Shown: piece after piece, positions 17,273 to 26,465 of the stretch
Position numbering within the stretch: position 1 is the first letter of the stretch
Layout: each line of letters begins with the position of its first letter
NCBI GenBank assembly: GCA_016703425.1
Contig: JADJCA010000011.1
Span: 186,001 to 250,000, forward strand
Direction of reading: 5' to 3'
Length of the DNA stretch: 64,000 nucleotides
DNA from: Myxococcales bacterium
Lineage (GTDB): Bacteria > Myxococcota_A > Polyangia > Polyangiales > Polyangiaceae
Program-made: the position numbers and the translations under genes
The notes under the pieces: generated by a model
Databases searched by the model: none
What the model saw: the letters and a program-made list of their open reading frames with translations, nothing else
What the model was told of the DNA's origin: nothing

Positions 17273-18052
17273 TCACGCGCCTCCCATCAAGTGCTTCCAC
17301 ATCCTCCGTGCGGCCTCGCGAGCGTGCACAACGGTCACGTCAGTGCCCGCCGGCAGGTCGACGCCAGCGCCCGCAGCTTCGCCACGCTTTCGTACGGAGA
17401 GCAGCAGGGTCGCGACGTAACGCCCAGGAGCCGCCTTGTGCGAAGGCCAGCCGGCTGGCCGCGTCTTCTCGAGCGTCGGCACCGCAAGGTACTCGAACGC
17501 GTGCCCATCGCACTCGAACGCGGTCCACTGGACTTGCGCGACGGCGGCGTCATCCGCGTTGATGAGTGGGCGCTCGCGCACGGCCCTAGGAACTGCATCG
17601 CGTCGCTGATCTCGGATGGCTCTTGCGATGCCCGCCAGGCACCCGGGCTTACGGGCAGCAGCCAGGAGCGCGACCCTCAGAGCGGTCGGGTGCACCCGCG
17701 GAGCTTCCGCGACGATCGTTGTCGCTGCGAGTCTGATCGCCTCGCCGTGGCACCGCATTTCTTCGAATGCCACGGCCAAGTCGCGACCCGCTTGCGGCTC
17801 GTCTCCTAAGGCCCCCATCAGCTTTCCGACGGTTGCGTCGATGGACGTTGGCTCTGTGGATCGTTCGCTTGCAGGCACGACGAACCACGAAGCCAACATC
17901 GCATCGGAAGATAGGACAAGCAGGCGAGCCACATCCACCGCACACGGCGGGCAAACGAACGCGTCGCCCGGCGCGATCGCAAGAAGGCCCTCGAGACCGC
18001 CGCAGACGAAGCAGGCGTCCCTTCGGATCGCCGGGTCGACCGCGAGAACCAT
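17273..18052 (-). CDS. Protein with N-terminal zinc-ribbon-like CxxC pairs
   Basis: A 259-residue protein. Residues 14-37 hold two Cys pairs (CFVC and CPPC), as in a ClpX-type or treble-clef zinc finger. A helical middle region follows and a C-terminal domain contains RYVATLLLSVRKRGEAAG. The zinc finger suggests protein or nucleic-acid binding. No family is recognised for the rest. It converges on the preceding gene with 14 nt between. Confidence 0.62.
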   Translation of the reverse strand: MVLAVDPAIRRDACFVCGGLEGLLAIAPGDAFVCPPCAVDVARLLVLSSDAMLASWFVVPASERSTEPTSIDATVGKLMGALGDEPQAGRDLAVAFEEMRCHGEAIRLAATTIVAEAPRVHPTALRVALLAAARKPGCLAGIARAIRDQRRDAVPRAVRERPLINADDAAVAQVQWTAFECDGHAFEYLAVPTLEKTRPAGWPSHKAAPGRYVATLLLSVRKRGEAAGAGVDLPAGTDVTVVHAREAARRMWKHLMGGA

Positions 18053-18147
18053 GCGTCAGTGTGACACGAGCGAGGTCGAGCGAAAGTGGCGGCGCGGCTG
18101 GCGCACGCTCCTCCGTCGGCCACGTCTCTCCGCGCACCCGTGAGGGT

Positions 18148-18471
18148 TCACCGAGTACCAAACAGCCGGCGCTGGGCGTCATTGATGGCCGACGACACCA
18201 CGGCCGCCTCGCGCTTCTCCGGGTACCACTCCTTGTAGCGCTGCAGCCCGTAGAGCAGCGTGCCGTGAATGCCCATCGCGTCGGCCTTCCGGATCGGACG
18301 CTCCCAGATCGCTTGAAGCACGCGCAGGATCTCGGGCGTCTCCGGAAGGTCTTCGGAGTACTCCATGTCCTGGCCATCGCCTGGAAAGAGCAGGGCGAAC
18401 TCGGGCTCGGTCGCCTGGAAGATGCTGAACGTCGCGTTCTGGGCGCCGTCGATGACCTGGATGTTCTTCAT
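18148..18471 (-). CDS. Conserved-looking small hypothetical protein
   Basis: A 107-residue acidic protein starting at ATG 18471 (MKNIQVIDGAQN). The longer frame to 18528 would add an Arg-rich, non-natural-looking tail. The central part FPGDGQDMEYSEDL and the end YGLQRYKEWYPEKREA look like a folded soluble domain. No family is recognised. Confidence 0.6.
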   Translation of the reverse strand: MKNIQVIDGAQNATFSIFQATEPEFALLFPGDGQDMEYSEDLPETPEILRVLQAIWERPIRKADAMGIHGTLLYGLQRYKEWYPEKREAAVVSSAINDAQRRLFGTR

Positions 18472-18574
18472 CGCTCTCGGCGACCGATACCACGAGCTTC
18501 TGTTTCGGCGGCGGTTCCGGTGTTGCACTCAGAGGCGCCACGGACACCGCGGGAGCTGACGTACGCTGCGCCGA

Positions 18575-19606
18575 ATGTTCCGCCACCTCGCGCTCGTACT
18601 TCCGCTACTCGGGTGCAATGCGTCGTCATCCTCCGTCGTGCGTATTGAGGCAGCATCGATGTCAGTTGACGGCGCGCGAGTGGACCTCGCAGAGCTCCAA
18701 CGAGCGGTCCGAGAGAAGGCAGGCGCACCAATTCAGCTCTTCACGGCTCCTGGGGTCTCAAACTCGCGGGTCACGCACGCACTCTTTGCTGCGGCCTTCG
18801 CTGGCGTACGCGACGTGGATTTCGAGTTCGACGGCAGCAGGTTCTCCGGCCGGTTCGACGACACGGGCGCGTCGACCCGCAGCGCGGGCACAGCGCTCTA
18901 TCTGACCCTGTCCGACAGCATTCGGCTCACCTGGCAGAGCCGCAGTGCCTGCAGCATCGTTCCGGAGTCCACGTCCGTCCCGCTCACCTCCACTCGACAA
19001 GAACTGCAGGACGCGCTTGCGGGGCGATGCGCAGGCGGCGCTGGCCGTTGCTTCGACTACATCGTCCTCGACGCGGCGCCAGATGTGCCCTTCGAACGAA
19101 GCGCCCGCGCTCTCGTAGCCGCAGCGCCGTTCGGGGCGGGAACGCGCTTGCCCTTTCGGCTTGGAACACCGGTCATGCGCGCGGTCGGTGTCCCGATGAA
19201 GCGGGAGCCCCCCGTGGTTCCTCCGCGGCTCGCCATCGACCGCCTCTGCGAGCAACCGATCGCATGGCTCGGCGTCGACGAGATCGTCAAGGCCCTCGAA
19301 GATCGACGCGCCGACCTAGGAGCTTGCTTCGCGGGCCGCCCTTCAGCGGAGGCCACCTACGTCAGCCTCGCGCTCACGGTGCGGACCGACGGGCGCTCCA
19401 CGGACATCGTCACAGACACGCGGGAGCTGCTCACGCGTGCCGCGGACGGCGGCACGGCGCCGACCGCCCTAACGGACGCTGCGACCCTCTCCTGCGTCAT
19501 CGACGTTCACCGGACGCTCACCTTCCCTAAACACGGCGGACCGCCCCTCCGAATCATGTACCCCCTCATCCGCGAGGCCTCCTACGGGAAGGCCGCCGCC
19601 CCGTGA
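18575..19606 (+). CDS. Lipoprotein with ExbD-like and AgmX/PglI-like regions
   Basis: A 343-residue protein with a short signal ending PLLGCNA (lipobox). Residues of about 30-85 (MSVDGARVDLAELQ ... AAFAGVRDVDFEF) resemble the periplasmic domain of ExbD/TolR, where a DG-x-V-xLxxL segment and a pair of strands are conserved. The C-terminal 130 residues (LGACFAGR, LALTVRTDGRSTDIV, CVIDVHRTLTFPKHGGP) match the AgmX/PglI-type C-terminal domain known from myxobacterial gliding proteins. An unpaired ExbD-like domain without a TM anchor but with a lipid anchor is unusual. Domain calls are from pattern memory. Confidence 0.6.
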   Translation: MFRHLALVLPLLGCNASSSSVVRIEAASMSVDGARVDLAELQRAVREKAGAPIQLFTAPGVSNSRVTHALFAAAFAGVRDVDFEFDGSRFSGRFDDTGASTRSAGTALYLTLSDSIRLTWQSRSACSIVPESTSVPLTSTRQELQDALAGRCAGGAGRCFDYIVLDAAPDVPFERSARALVAAAPFGAGTRLPFRLGTPVMRAVGVPMKREPPVVPPRLAIDRLCEQPIAWLGVDEIVKALEDRRADLGACFAGRPSAEATYVSLALTVRTDGRSTDIVTDTRELLTRAADGGTAPTALTDAATLSCVIDVHRTLTFPKHGGPPLRIMYPLIREASYGKAAAP

Positions 19607-19642
19607 GTCCGCTCCAGCGCCGCCTCCCCCTTCTCGCCAGCC

Positions 19643-20914
19643 TCACCGCACCGCGATGCGCGTTCCGTCGCTCACGCGCTCGCTCGGGTGGAGGACCACG
19701 CGCTCGTTGTCGGAGAGACCCTTCGTGATCTCCACCTCCGCCTCGCTGCGCGCGCCGAGCTCTACCGCCGCGAGCTTCGCCACGTCACCACGAATCACGT
19801 ACGTCGCCCATCCGGCCTCATGACGAAACACGGCCCCGAGCGGCAGCGACAACACGTTCTTCTGCTCGGCCACCACGATGCGCACTTCAACCCGGTAGCC
19901 GTCGCCGAGCGCTGACCACTTCTCCTTCGGCTCGTCGAGGTCGAGGACCACCGTCGCGCGTTGCTCCTCGACGCCGAGCGCCGAGAGGCGCGTGACCGCC
20001 GACGGCTCGACGAGCTTCACGTGCGCCATCAGCGGCGCGCCGCCCCATCGCATCACCGCAGCTCGTGCCCCGGGCCGCAATCGCACGGCGTCGGCGGTCA
20101 GCAAGTCGCTCACGATCTCGAGCCGCGCCGGGTCGCCCAGCTCGAAGAGTGGCGTCGCCGGTTGCACGACGCCGGCGCTCTCCCGCACCACGCGAAGGAC
20201 GCGTCCCGACACCGGCGCCGTGACGTCGAAGCGCTCCTCGGCCGCGCCACCGTCGAAACGCTTCAACGCGGCCGCCGCCATCTGAGCCTCGTGGGCCGCC
20301 ATCTGCGTCGCAAAACGCGCCGACAGAACCTCCTGCGCGCGCATCTGCGCCTCCAGCTCCGCGTCGCGCAATCGATCGGGTGGGAGACTGCCGCTCTCGA
20401 CGAGCTTCTTCGTGCGCGACAGCTCATCGGCCGCGTGGGACTCGGCCAATGTGACGCGTGCCACCGACGCGCGCGACTGCCTTTCGGCGGCCGCCGCACC
20501 AAGGGAGCGCGCTTGGGCTTCCGCCCGCGTTCGCGCGTCGAGCAGGGCCGCACTCATGGGCACGATGCTCGCGAGCACGCTGCCCTCCTTGACAACGTCG
20601 CCGGGCCGCAGCTCGATGCGGAGCAAGCTCCCCGCCGTGGGAGCCGAAACGACGTAGCGATCGCGAACGCGCGTCTTCGCCATCTCTTCGATGGTGACGA
20701 CGAGATCGCCGCGACGAGCGGCCACGCCCTCTACTGACACGGGCGCTGTGCGGAGCGACAGAGCCGCGATGCTCACGACGCCGAGGACGGCCACGCCCCA
20801 GGCGACGCGCCGGATGAAGCGCGAACGCTTTTGGCGGCGCACGGCGACGTCGTGAGCAGTCGGGCCCGAAGTACCCGCGTGAGCGTTGGTGGAGGTGGCG
20901 GGCGTCATGATCAT
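19643..20914 (-). CDS. HlyD/MacA-type periplasmic adaptor
   Basis: A 423-residue membrane-fusion protein. One TM helix lies at about 37-55, followed by a lipoyl-like half (YVVSAPTAGSLLRIELRPGDVV), a long Ala/Arg/Glu-rich coiled-coil hairpin (about 125-220), the second lipoyl half (FDVTAPVSGRVLRVV) and a beta-barrel domain. This is the adaptor that links an inner-membrane exporter to an outer-membrane channel. It overlaps the permease gene by 4 nt (ATGA) and is last in a three-gene exporter operon. No TolC-like gene is nearby. Confidence 0.88.
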   Translation of the reverse strand: MIMTPATSTNAHAGTSGPTAHDVAVRRQKRSRFIRRVAWGVAVLGVVSIAALSLRTAPVSVEGVAARRGDLVVTIEEMAKTRVRDRYVVSAPTAGSLLRIELRPGDVVKEGSVLASIVPMSAALLDARTRAEAQARSLGAAAAERQSRASVARVTLAESHAADELSRTKKLVESGSLPPDRLRDAELEAQMRAQEVLSARFATQMAAHEAQMAAAALKRFDGGAAEERFDVTAPVSGRVLRVVRESAGVVQPATPLFELGDPARLEIVSDLLTADAVRLRPGARAAVMRWGGAPLMAHVKLVEPSAVTRLSALGVEEQRATVVLDLDEPKEKWSALGDGYRVEVRIVVAEQKNVLSLPLGAVFRHEAGWATYVIRGDVAKLAAVELGARSEAEVEITKGLSDNERVVLHPSERVSDGTRIAVR

Positions 20915-23274
20915 TCCCTCGTCTTGAGCACAGCGATGAGATCCAGTCGGTCGAGGCGACGACGCACGAGCAGCGCGCTCGTGACCCCGGCGAGGATCGT
21001 GATGAGCGCCGCGAACGCGTAGGTGCGCAGCGACATGTACGGCGGAAGCCGGTAGGTCTCGGGGTCGACGGAGCCCATGAGGAGCATGACGATGAGCTTC
21101 CCCAAGGCGAGGCCGAAGGGCAGACCCGCCAGCACGTAGAACGCCAGCTCCGAGAGGAGCATCGACGAGACCTCACGCCGCGTGAAGCCCAGGACCCGCA
21201 ACGTCGCCAGATCACGGCCGCGCATGGAGAGGGCGATGCGCGCTTGGTTGTAGACCACACCGAATGCGATCACGGCACCAAACAGCGTGAGAACCGTCGT
21301 AGACACCCAAACGTGGGACGTCTGCTCCCAGAAGCGCCTCAGCATCTCTTTGCGTCGCGTGACGGCGAGCACGCGCGGCATCTTCTTGAAGCGCTCGACG
21401 ACGAGCTCGTCTTGCGTGGGATCGGTTCGGACGAGCACCGACGAGACGTTGCCGTCTTCGCCGAGCAGGGGCGCCAGCGTGGTGATGGGCGCGTAGGCGA
21501 GGAGGCCGAAGACGTCAGGCAAGACGGCACTCACGTTCGCCGTGAGGTGTCGTCGGTCGCCCTCGAGAAGCTCGAGCTCGACGGCGCGACCGACGCCCGT
21601 GTGCAGCGCCCGTGCGAGCGCTTCGCTGAGCACGACGCCGGCGGGCGGGAACGGCAGCCGTTGCCGCGGCCAGGTGGCGACGCCGCGGAGCGGGTGAACC
21701 GCGTCGCTAAGTCCAATGATCGCGGTGTCTCGATAGCGTTGGTCGACTCGCATGCGAACGGGAACGACACGTTGCGGTTGCGCCTCCAACACGCCCGGCA
21801 CGGCGGCGATCTCGCGCACGACGCCCTTGGTGAGGGGCCCCTGAAAGGTCACTTCGTAGTCCTCACGCTGCGCGCCTTCGAACTGCAGGTCGAGCATCAG
21901 GGGCATGGCGTCGTAGGTAAACCGCGAGCCACCAATGACCGACGCACCGAGCGCGATGCCGAGGCAAGAGAGCGCGGTGCGCCCGGGCCGCCGCATGAGC
22001 TCCCGGGCGACCATGCGCAGCGGTGCGCCGAGCGGCGAGAGGAGCCCGAGTCGCTCTAGCAGCGATGGTCGATACGACGGCGGCGCCTCGGGCATCATCG
22101 CCTCGGCCGCCGGCAGGCGCGCGGCGCGAAGGACGGTCGAGAGGGCACCTCCGACGCCCGCCGCGACGCTGACGAGGACGGCCGTAGCGACGATGCGCGG
22201 CGAGAGGGTGTGCTCCAGCGTGGCGAAGCGAAAGAACGGTCGATAGAGGGAGACCATGCCGCGGCCGAGGATGTCGCCGAGCAACGTGCCGAGGATCGCG
22301 CCGGCGGCCACCACGACGGCCACGAAGCTCACGTAGTGGAGGGCGATCTCGTGGCGAAAGTAGCCAACGGCCTTGAGCGTCGCGATCTGCGCGCGTTGAA
22401 GGTGGAGCATCCTCGCGAGCACGACGTTCACGAGGAAGGCCGCGACTCCGAGGAAGATCGCCGGCAGCACCACGGCGAAGCTCTGGAGTTGGCTGAGCTC
22501 GCTGCTCAAGACGTGGTTGGAGAGCTGCTTCTCGCGCCCCTCAACGGAGCGCACGCCGAAGGGCTCGAGAATGCGCCGCACGTCGGCAAGCACGGGCTCG
22601 ACGGGCGCGCCGGGCTGCAGCGAAAAGGCCACGTCGTTGAAGCAGCCCTCCATGCGAAACGGCGCTGCGAGCGCCGCCCGCTCCATCCAGAGGATGCCGC
22701 TCCGGCGGTCGTCTTGGACGAAGCTGCCGGCCCCCACAGCGAAGACGAACTCGGGCGAGAGGCCGATGCCCACGACGCGCAGCGTGCGGAGCGTCCCGTT
22801 GATGACCGCGGGCAAGGCGTCGCCGGGCGCGAGCCGATGGGCCGCAGCGAAGGGCTCCGACACAACGACCTCGTCGCTGCGGCCTGGTTCGGGCGTTCGG
22901 CCGAGCCGCAAGTGAAGCGCGTTGAGGGGCGCTTCGCCCGAGGGTGGCAGGCTCACGAGCTGCGCCACCGCCGGCTCGGCCATATCGGCGAGGGGCAACA
23001 TCACCGCCTCGACCACGCGCGTGTAGACGCGCGAGACGTGGGGCACCGCCTCGAGTCGTGACGCGAGCGAGTCAGGCGCGCGCTCGAGGTGCGCGAAGAC
23101 GTCGGCGAAGCGGCGATCGGCGTAGTACGCGTCTCGCGCGACGAGGAGCGAGTCGTAGGCCGAGCGCATGGCGACGAACGACGCGATACCGCAAGCGACG
23201 ACGAGCGCGATGGTCACGGCTTGGCCCCACATGAGGAGCAGATCCTTCGTGAGCTTTCGCGTGAGGGCCTTCAC
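20911..23274 (-). CDS. ABC exporter permease, FtsX/MacB superfamily
   Basis: A 787-residue permease with two FtsX-like halves. Hydrophobic segments include one near the N-terminus (AVTIALVVACGIASFVAM), three before the middle and four to five in the second half, with large extracytoplasmic loops between. The start is taken as GTG 23274, which overlaps the ATPase stop (GTGA); the longer open frame upstream is an antisense of the ATPase gene. It would use the neighbouring ATPase and adaptor to move substrates such as lipids or peptides through the envelope. Substrate is unknown. Confidence 0.87.
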   Translation of the reverse strand: MKALTRKLTKDLLLMWGQAVTIALVVACGIASFVAMRSAYDSLLVARDAYYADRRFADVFAHLERAPDSLASRLEAVPHVSRVYTRVVEAVMLPLADMAEPAVAQLVSLPPSGEAPLNALHLRLGRTPEPGRSDEVVVSEPFAAAHRLAPGDALPAVINGTLRTLRVVGIGLSPEFVFAVGAGSFVQDDRRSGILWMERAALAAPFRMEGCFNDVAFSLQPGAPVEPVLADVRRILEPFGVRSVEGREKQLSNHVLSSELSQLQSFAVVLPAIFLGVAAFLVNVVLARMLHLQRAQIATLKAVGYFRHEIALHYVSFVAVVVAAGAILGTLLGDILGRGMVSLYRPFFRFATLEHTLSPRIVATAVLVSVAAGVGGALSTVLRAARLPAAEAMMPEAPPSYRPSLLERLGLLSPLGAPLRMVARELMRRPGRTALSCLGIALGASVIGGSRFTYDAMPLMLDLQFEGAQREDYEVTFQGPLTKGVVREIAAVPGVLEAQPQRVVPVRMRVDQRYRDTAIIGLSDAVHPLRGVATWPRQRLPFPPAGVVLSEALARALHTGVGRAVELELLEGDRRHLTANVSAVLPDVFGLLAYAPITTLAPLLGEDGNVSSVLVRTDPTQDELVVERFKKMPRVLAVTRRKEMLRRFWEQTSHVWVSTTVLTLFGAVIAFGVVYNQARIALSMRGRDLATLRVLGFTRREVSSMLLSELAFYVLAGLPFGLALGKLIVMLLMGSVDPETYRLPPYMSLRTYAFAALITILAGVTSALLVRRRLDRLDLIAVLKTRE

Positions 23275-24002
23275 CAGACCACCTCGCTCGGAGGCACGCG
23301 CGCCGAGTTTGGCCGATCTTCGACGATACGACCGTTGCTCATGCGCACGATGCGATCGGCCATCTGCGCGATGGGAGCGTTGTGCGTAATGAGCGCCGTT
23401 GTGGTGCCGAGCGTTCGGTTGATGTTCTCGATGACCTCGAGAACGATGCGGCCTGTTTGGCAATCGAGCGCGCCGGTCGGCTCATCGCACAAAAGCAGGT
23501 CGGGCCGCTTGGCGATGGCCCGCGCGATGGCGACGCGCTGTTGCTCGCCGCCGGAGAGCTGCGACGGAAAGTGATCGACGCGATCGCCGAGGCCGACGAG
23601 CTCAAGGGCTTCCTTGGCGTCGAGCGGCGCGTCGGCGATGTCCGTCACGAGCGCGACGTTCTCACGGGCCGTGAGGCTCGGGATCAGGTTGTAGAACTGG
23701 AAGACGAAGCCGACGTGCTCGCGACGATAGGCCGTGAGGTTCGCTTCGTCGGTGGCGGTCAGGTCGTGATCACCGTAAGTGACGGCGCCGGCTGTGGGCG
23801 TATCGAGCCCGCCCAAGATGTTGAGCAAGGTTGACTTGCCGCTGCCCGAGGCGCCGAGGAGCGCCATGAGCTCGCCGGCGTGGAGGTCGAGGTCGACGCC
23901 CCTTAGTGCGATGACGTCGACCTCCCCCATGCGGTACACCTTCGTCAGCCCGCGGGCCGTGAGGACGACGCGCCGCTCGGGCACTTTGGCGGCGAAGACC
24001 AT
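23271..24002 (-). CDS. ABC transporter ATPase, MacB/LolD/DevA type
   Basis: A 243-residue nucleotide-binding subunit. Walker A is GASGSGKST (50-58), the signature is LSGGEQQRVAIARAI (149-163), Walker B with catalytic Glu is LLLCDEPTGALD (169-180) and the H-loop is in ALITHNAPIA. The sequence around Walker B is the form usual in MacB/LolD/DevA ATPases. It is the first gene of the operon and overlaps the permease start by 4 nt. Confidence 0.93.
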   Translation of the reverse strand: MVFAAKVPERRVVLTARGLTKVYRMGEVDVIALRGVDLDLHAGELMALLGASGSGKSTLLNILGGLDTPTAGAVTYGDHDLTATDEANLTAYRREHVGFVFQFYNLIPSLTARENVALVTDIADAPLDAKEALELVGLGDRVDHFPSQLSGGEQQRVAIARAIAKRPDLLLCDEPTGALDCQTGRIVLEVIENINRTLGTTTALITHNAPIAQMADRIVRMSNGRIVEDRPNSARVPPSEVVW

Positions 24003-24164
24003 CGCGCCGTGTCCAGCAAGTGGTATGCCGTCTCGCGAGGCGGGTTATTCCTTGGGCAGCGTGACGCGCGCGCACCGTCTGCATCAGGCGGCAGCGCTTG
24101 CACGAAGGTGCCGTGAAGGATTTCTTCGTTTCTCGCCCCTCGGCCCCTTCGATATTCTCCGGCG

Positions 24165-24389
24165 ATGAGCGCCGCTAAAAAGGGAACCATCGTCGGCTTT
24201 CAACGCGAGCAGGGCTTCGGCAAGGTGAACGTGGAGGGCGAAGGCGAGCTGCCGTTTGACGCCGTCGTCGCGGGCCCGCCGCCGGAGCAGCTCGTGGCCG
24301 GCGCCTCCGTCTGGGTCGAAACCGGACCGTCACGCATCCCCGGCCGCACGAAGGTGACGAAGCTCTGGATCGGCGACACGCCTCCCTGA
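24165..24389 (+). CDS. Cold-shock-like small OB-fold protein
   Basis: A 74-residue protein starting MSAAKKGTIVGFQREQGFGK. The opening GTIVGFQREQGFGKV parallels the KGTVKWFNxEKGFGFI start of cold-shock proteins, with Phe residues in the RNP1-like place, and the length fits. The middle diverges, so nucleic-acid binding is plausible but not certain. Confidence 0.65.
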   Translation: MSAAKKGTIVGFQREQGFGKVNVEGEGELPFDAVVAGPPPEQLVAGASVWVETGPSRIPGRTKVTKLWIGDTPP

Positions 24390-24407
24390 GCCGGTCGCCT
24401 CGATGAG

Positions 24408-26465
24408 TTAGTCGAGCGAGAACCGCCCGACGGCGCGCTCGCCACACTTCTCGCCCGCGACGACTTCGCCACCGCGGAGGCACACGACCGCCTGTTCGGC
24501 GTCGCCGAAGATCTCTAGCGCTCCGTCTTCGAAGCGCGCCACCGCACCGAAGGACCACGCGTACAGACGCGCCGAGCGCTTGCCCGTGAGCACGTCGAAG
24601 AGGGTCGCCGAACGCGCGCCCAACGAATCGTCGAGGGCGACGGCGCGGCGGCCGCCGCCGATGACGTTGGCCACGCGCTCCGGCGCATCCACGCGCCGCA
24701 CCGGCTCGAGCGTCTTCGCCGAGAGGAGCTCCAGGTAGGTCGCGCCTTTCGTGCGGAAGGGCCGACAGAGGACCGCGACGAGCTCGTGGGCCATGGCCGC
24801 GCTGTAGCAAGCGTCCGGCAGCTCACGCGACGGCGCGCGCGCGCCGTCGGGGCTCACCAAGCGGACCGTCGTCGTGCCGGAGCGCGACGCCATCTCGAGC
24901 ACGCGCGCGCCGGCACCGTCGACGACAAGTCCGTAGTCCGCGGGCGGCGGAAGGCGGGCACACTTCGCTTGCGTACAAAGGCAGGCGCCCTCGGAGCTGA
25001 AGTAGAGGTCGTGCTCGTCGAGCGCTCGATGCTCCGTGAAGCGGGGCGAGCACGGCGCCCGGCGCGGAAAGGGCGAGCGAGCCGCGCCCGCGTCGTCACG
25101 CGTCAGGCGCCGCGGCGGCGCGTCTCTGTTGACGTAGTCGCGAACCTCGAAGACGCCGCGCTGAACGCCCAACGCGAGAGGCTGCGTGTCTCGCGTTTGC
25201 GGAACACCCAAGTTTGCGCGCGTCTCGCCGCTCGCGAGGTCGAGTACCGACAGGCCCCCGTCGACGCCGAAGGCCGCGGCGTAGCGGTCATCGGGCGACG
25301 GGACCGCACTGCACAGGGCCGACACGTCGCTCGTCTTCGGTCCGATGACACACGGCCGATCGTCACCGGAGTGTTGCGCGCTCACGCCGCTCCTTAGGAC
25401 TGGTCGCTCCAACGCGGTCAAGCCACGGACCGCGTGCGTGGCGGGATCGAGGGCAACGTACGCGACCCTTCCCGCGCTCCGCCGAACGACGACGGTGTCG
25501 TCACCACGAACAAGGAGCGGCATCAGCGGTTCGAACCCCTCGGGCGGCTCGCCGGGCCCCGTGTGCACGCGATCGCGGTGCACGAAGGGCTCCGGCAGCG
25601 GGAACGAGCGACGCGCCGGAGGAGCGGCAAGCGTCACGACCGTCACCGACGTCCCACAATCCACAACGACGCGCCGGCCGATGGTGTCGAGCGTCTCGCG
25701 CACGGTGATGCCTCCCGACTTGCACGACGTGGGGACCTCCTCTGTGACCTCCGCGACCGGATCGAGGACCCGAACCATCTCGTGACGAACGCCGACCAAC
25801 ACGTCGCCCACCCAGACGCCGCCCGCGTGCTCGTGGGACCAGCCGGGCACGCGTCGCCCATCGCTCACGCGAAAGACACCGCTGTCGGTTGCGACGAATC
25901 GAGCCTTGCCATCGAAGCGCGCCCCCTTGCCCGGTAGCGTTCGAAGCGGAGCGCCCGTTGCGACGTCCACGAGGCTCGTCGCGTCGCCCGCGTCGCCACT
26001 GCCGGAGGTCGCAGCGATGGAGCCGTCGGCGCTGAGCGCGAGTTCGAACGACTGCGCCCCTTTCGTGGCAACCCATGAGCGCTTGCGGCGACCGCCCTCG
26101 ACGACGTGAACGTCACCCGTGTTCGCGTAGACGACGGCAACGTCCGCGCCTTTGGCCGCCGCGAGCGCGACGAGACGGTCGCCCGGCGGCAGCGCGACGA
26201 GCGTCGTCTTTCCGCTTGGGAGCTCGAGGCGCCAGAGGTCCTCCTGGCTGTAAGCATAGAGACGCGATGAGCCGGCCCACGCCACGCCGACGATGGCGTG
26301 CTCGCCGCCCATCACGAGCGCCGCGAGCGGCGGCGGCACGACCGGACCGGCGTCGACGACCGGCCGCGGCGCTGTCTTTTGGGCTCGGCACGACGCGAGG
26401 CTGAGCGCGACCGCGATGAGGACCGCCGGCGCGCCGAGGCTTGACCTCGTTACGCCTTGCTTCAA
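24408..26465 (-). CDS. Beta-propeller-like lipoprotein coupled to purC
   Basis: A 685-residue lipoprotein. It starts at TTG 26465, overlapping the purC stop (TTGA), with a signal peptide ending LASCRAQ (lipobox). The body has a repeating pattern of short strands with GSSRLYAYSQEDLWRLELPSG-like and LALSADGSIAATSGSG-like segments, as in WD40/YncE-type propellers. It contains scattered Cys, including CLCTQAKC near residue 500. Function is unknown. Coupling to a purine synthesis gene is odd and is probably only a matter of shared transcription. Confidence 0.68.
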   Translation of the reverse strand: MKQGVTRSSLGAPAVLIAVALSLASCRAQKTAPRPVVDAGPVVPPPLAALVMGGEHAIVGVAWAGSSRLYAYSQEDLWRLELPSGKTTLVALPPGDRLVALAAAKGADVAVVYANTGDVHVVEGGRRKRSWVATKGAQSFELALSADGSIAATSGSGDAGDATSLVDVATGAPLRTLPGKGARFDGKARFVATDSGVFRVSDGRRVPGWSHEHAGGVWVGDVLVGVRHEMVRVLDPVAEVTEEVPTSCKSGGITVRETLDTIGRRVVVDCGTSVTVVTLAAPPARRSFPLPEPFVHRDRVHTGPGEPPEGFEPLMPLLVRGDDTVVVRRSAGRVAYVALDPATHAVRGLTALERPVLRSGVSAQHSGDDRPCVIGPKTSDVSALCSAVPSPDDRYAAAFGVDGGLSVLDLASGETRANLGVPQTRDTQPLALGVQRGVFEVRDYVNRDAPPRRLTRDDAGAARSPFPRRAPCSPRFTEHRALDEHDLYFSSEGACLCTQAKCARLPPPADYGLVVDGAGARVLEMASRSGTTTVRLVSPDGARAPSRELPDACYSAAMAHELVAVLCRPFRTKGATYLELLSAKTLEPVRRVDAPERVANVIGGGRRAVALDDSLGARSATLFDVLTGKRSARLYAWSFGAVARFEDGALEIFGDAEQAVVCLRGGEVVAGEKCGERAVGRFSLD

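Noticed and set aside
23275..23463. An upstream extension of the ABC permease frame
   Set aside because: It lies inside the ATPase gene in another frame; the GTGA junction at 23274 is a better start.
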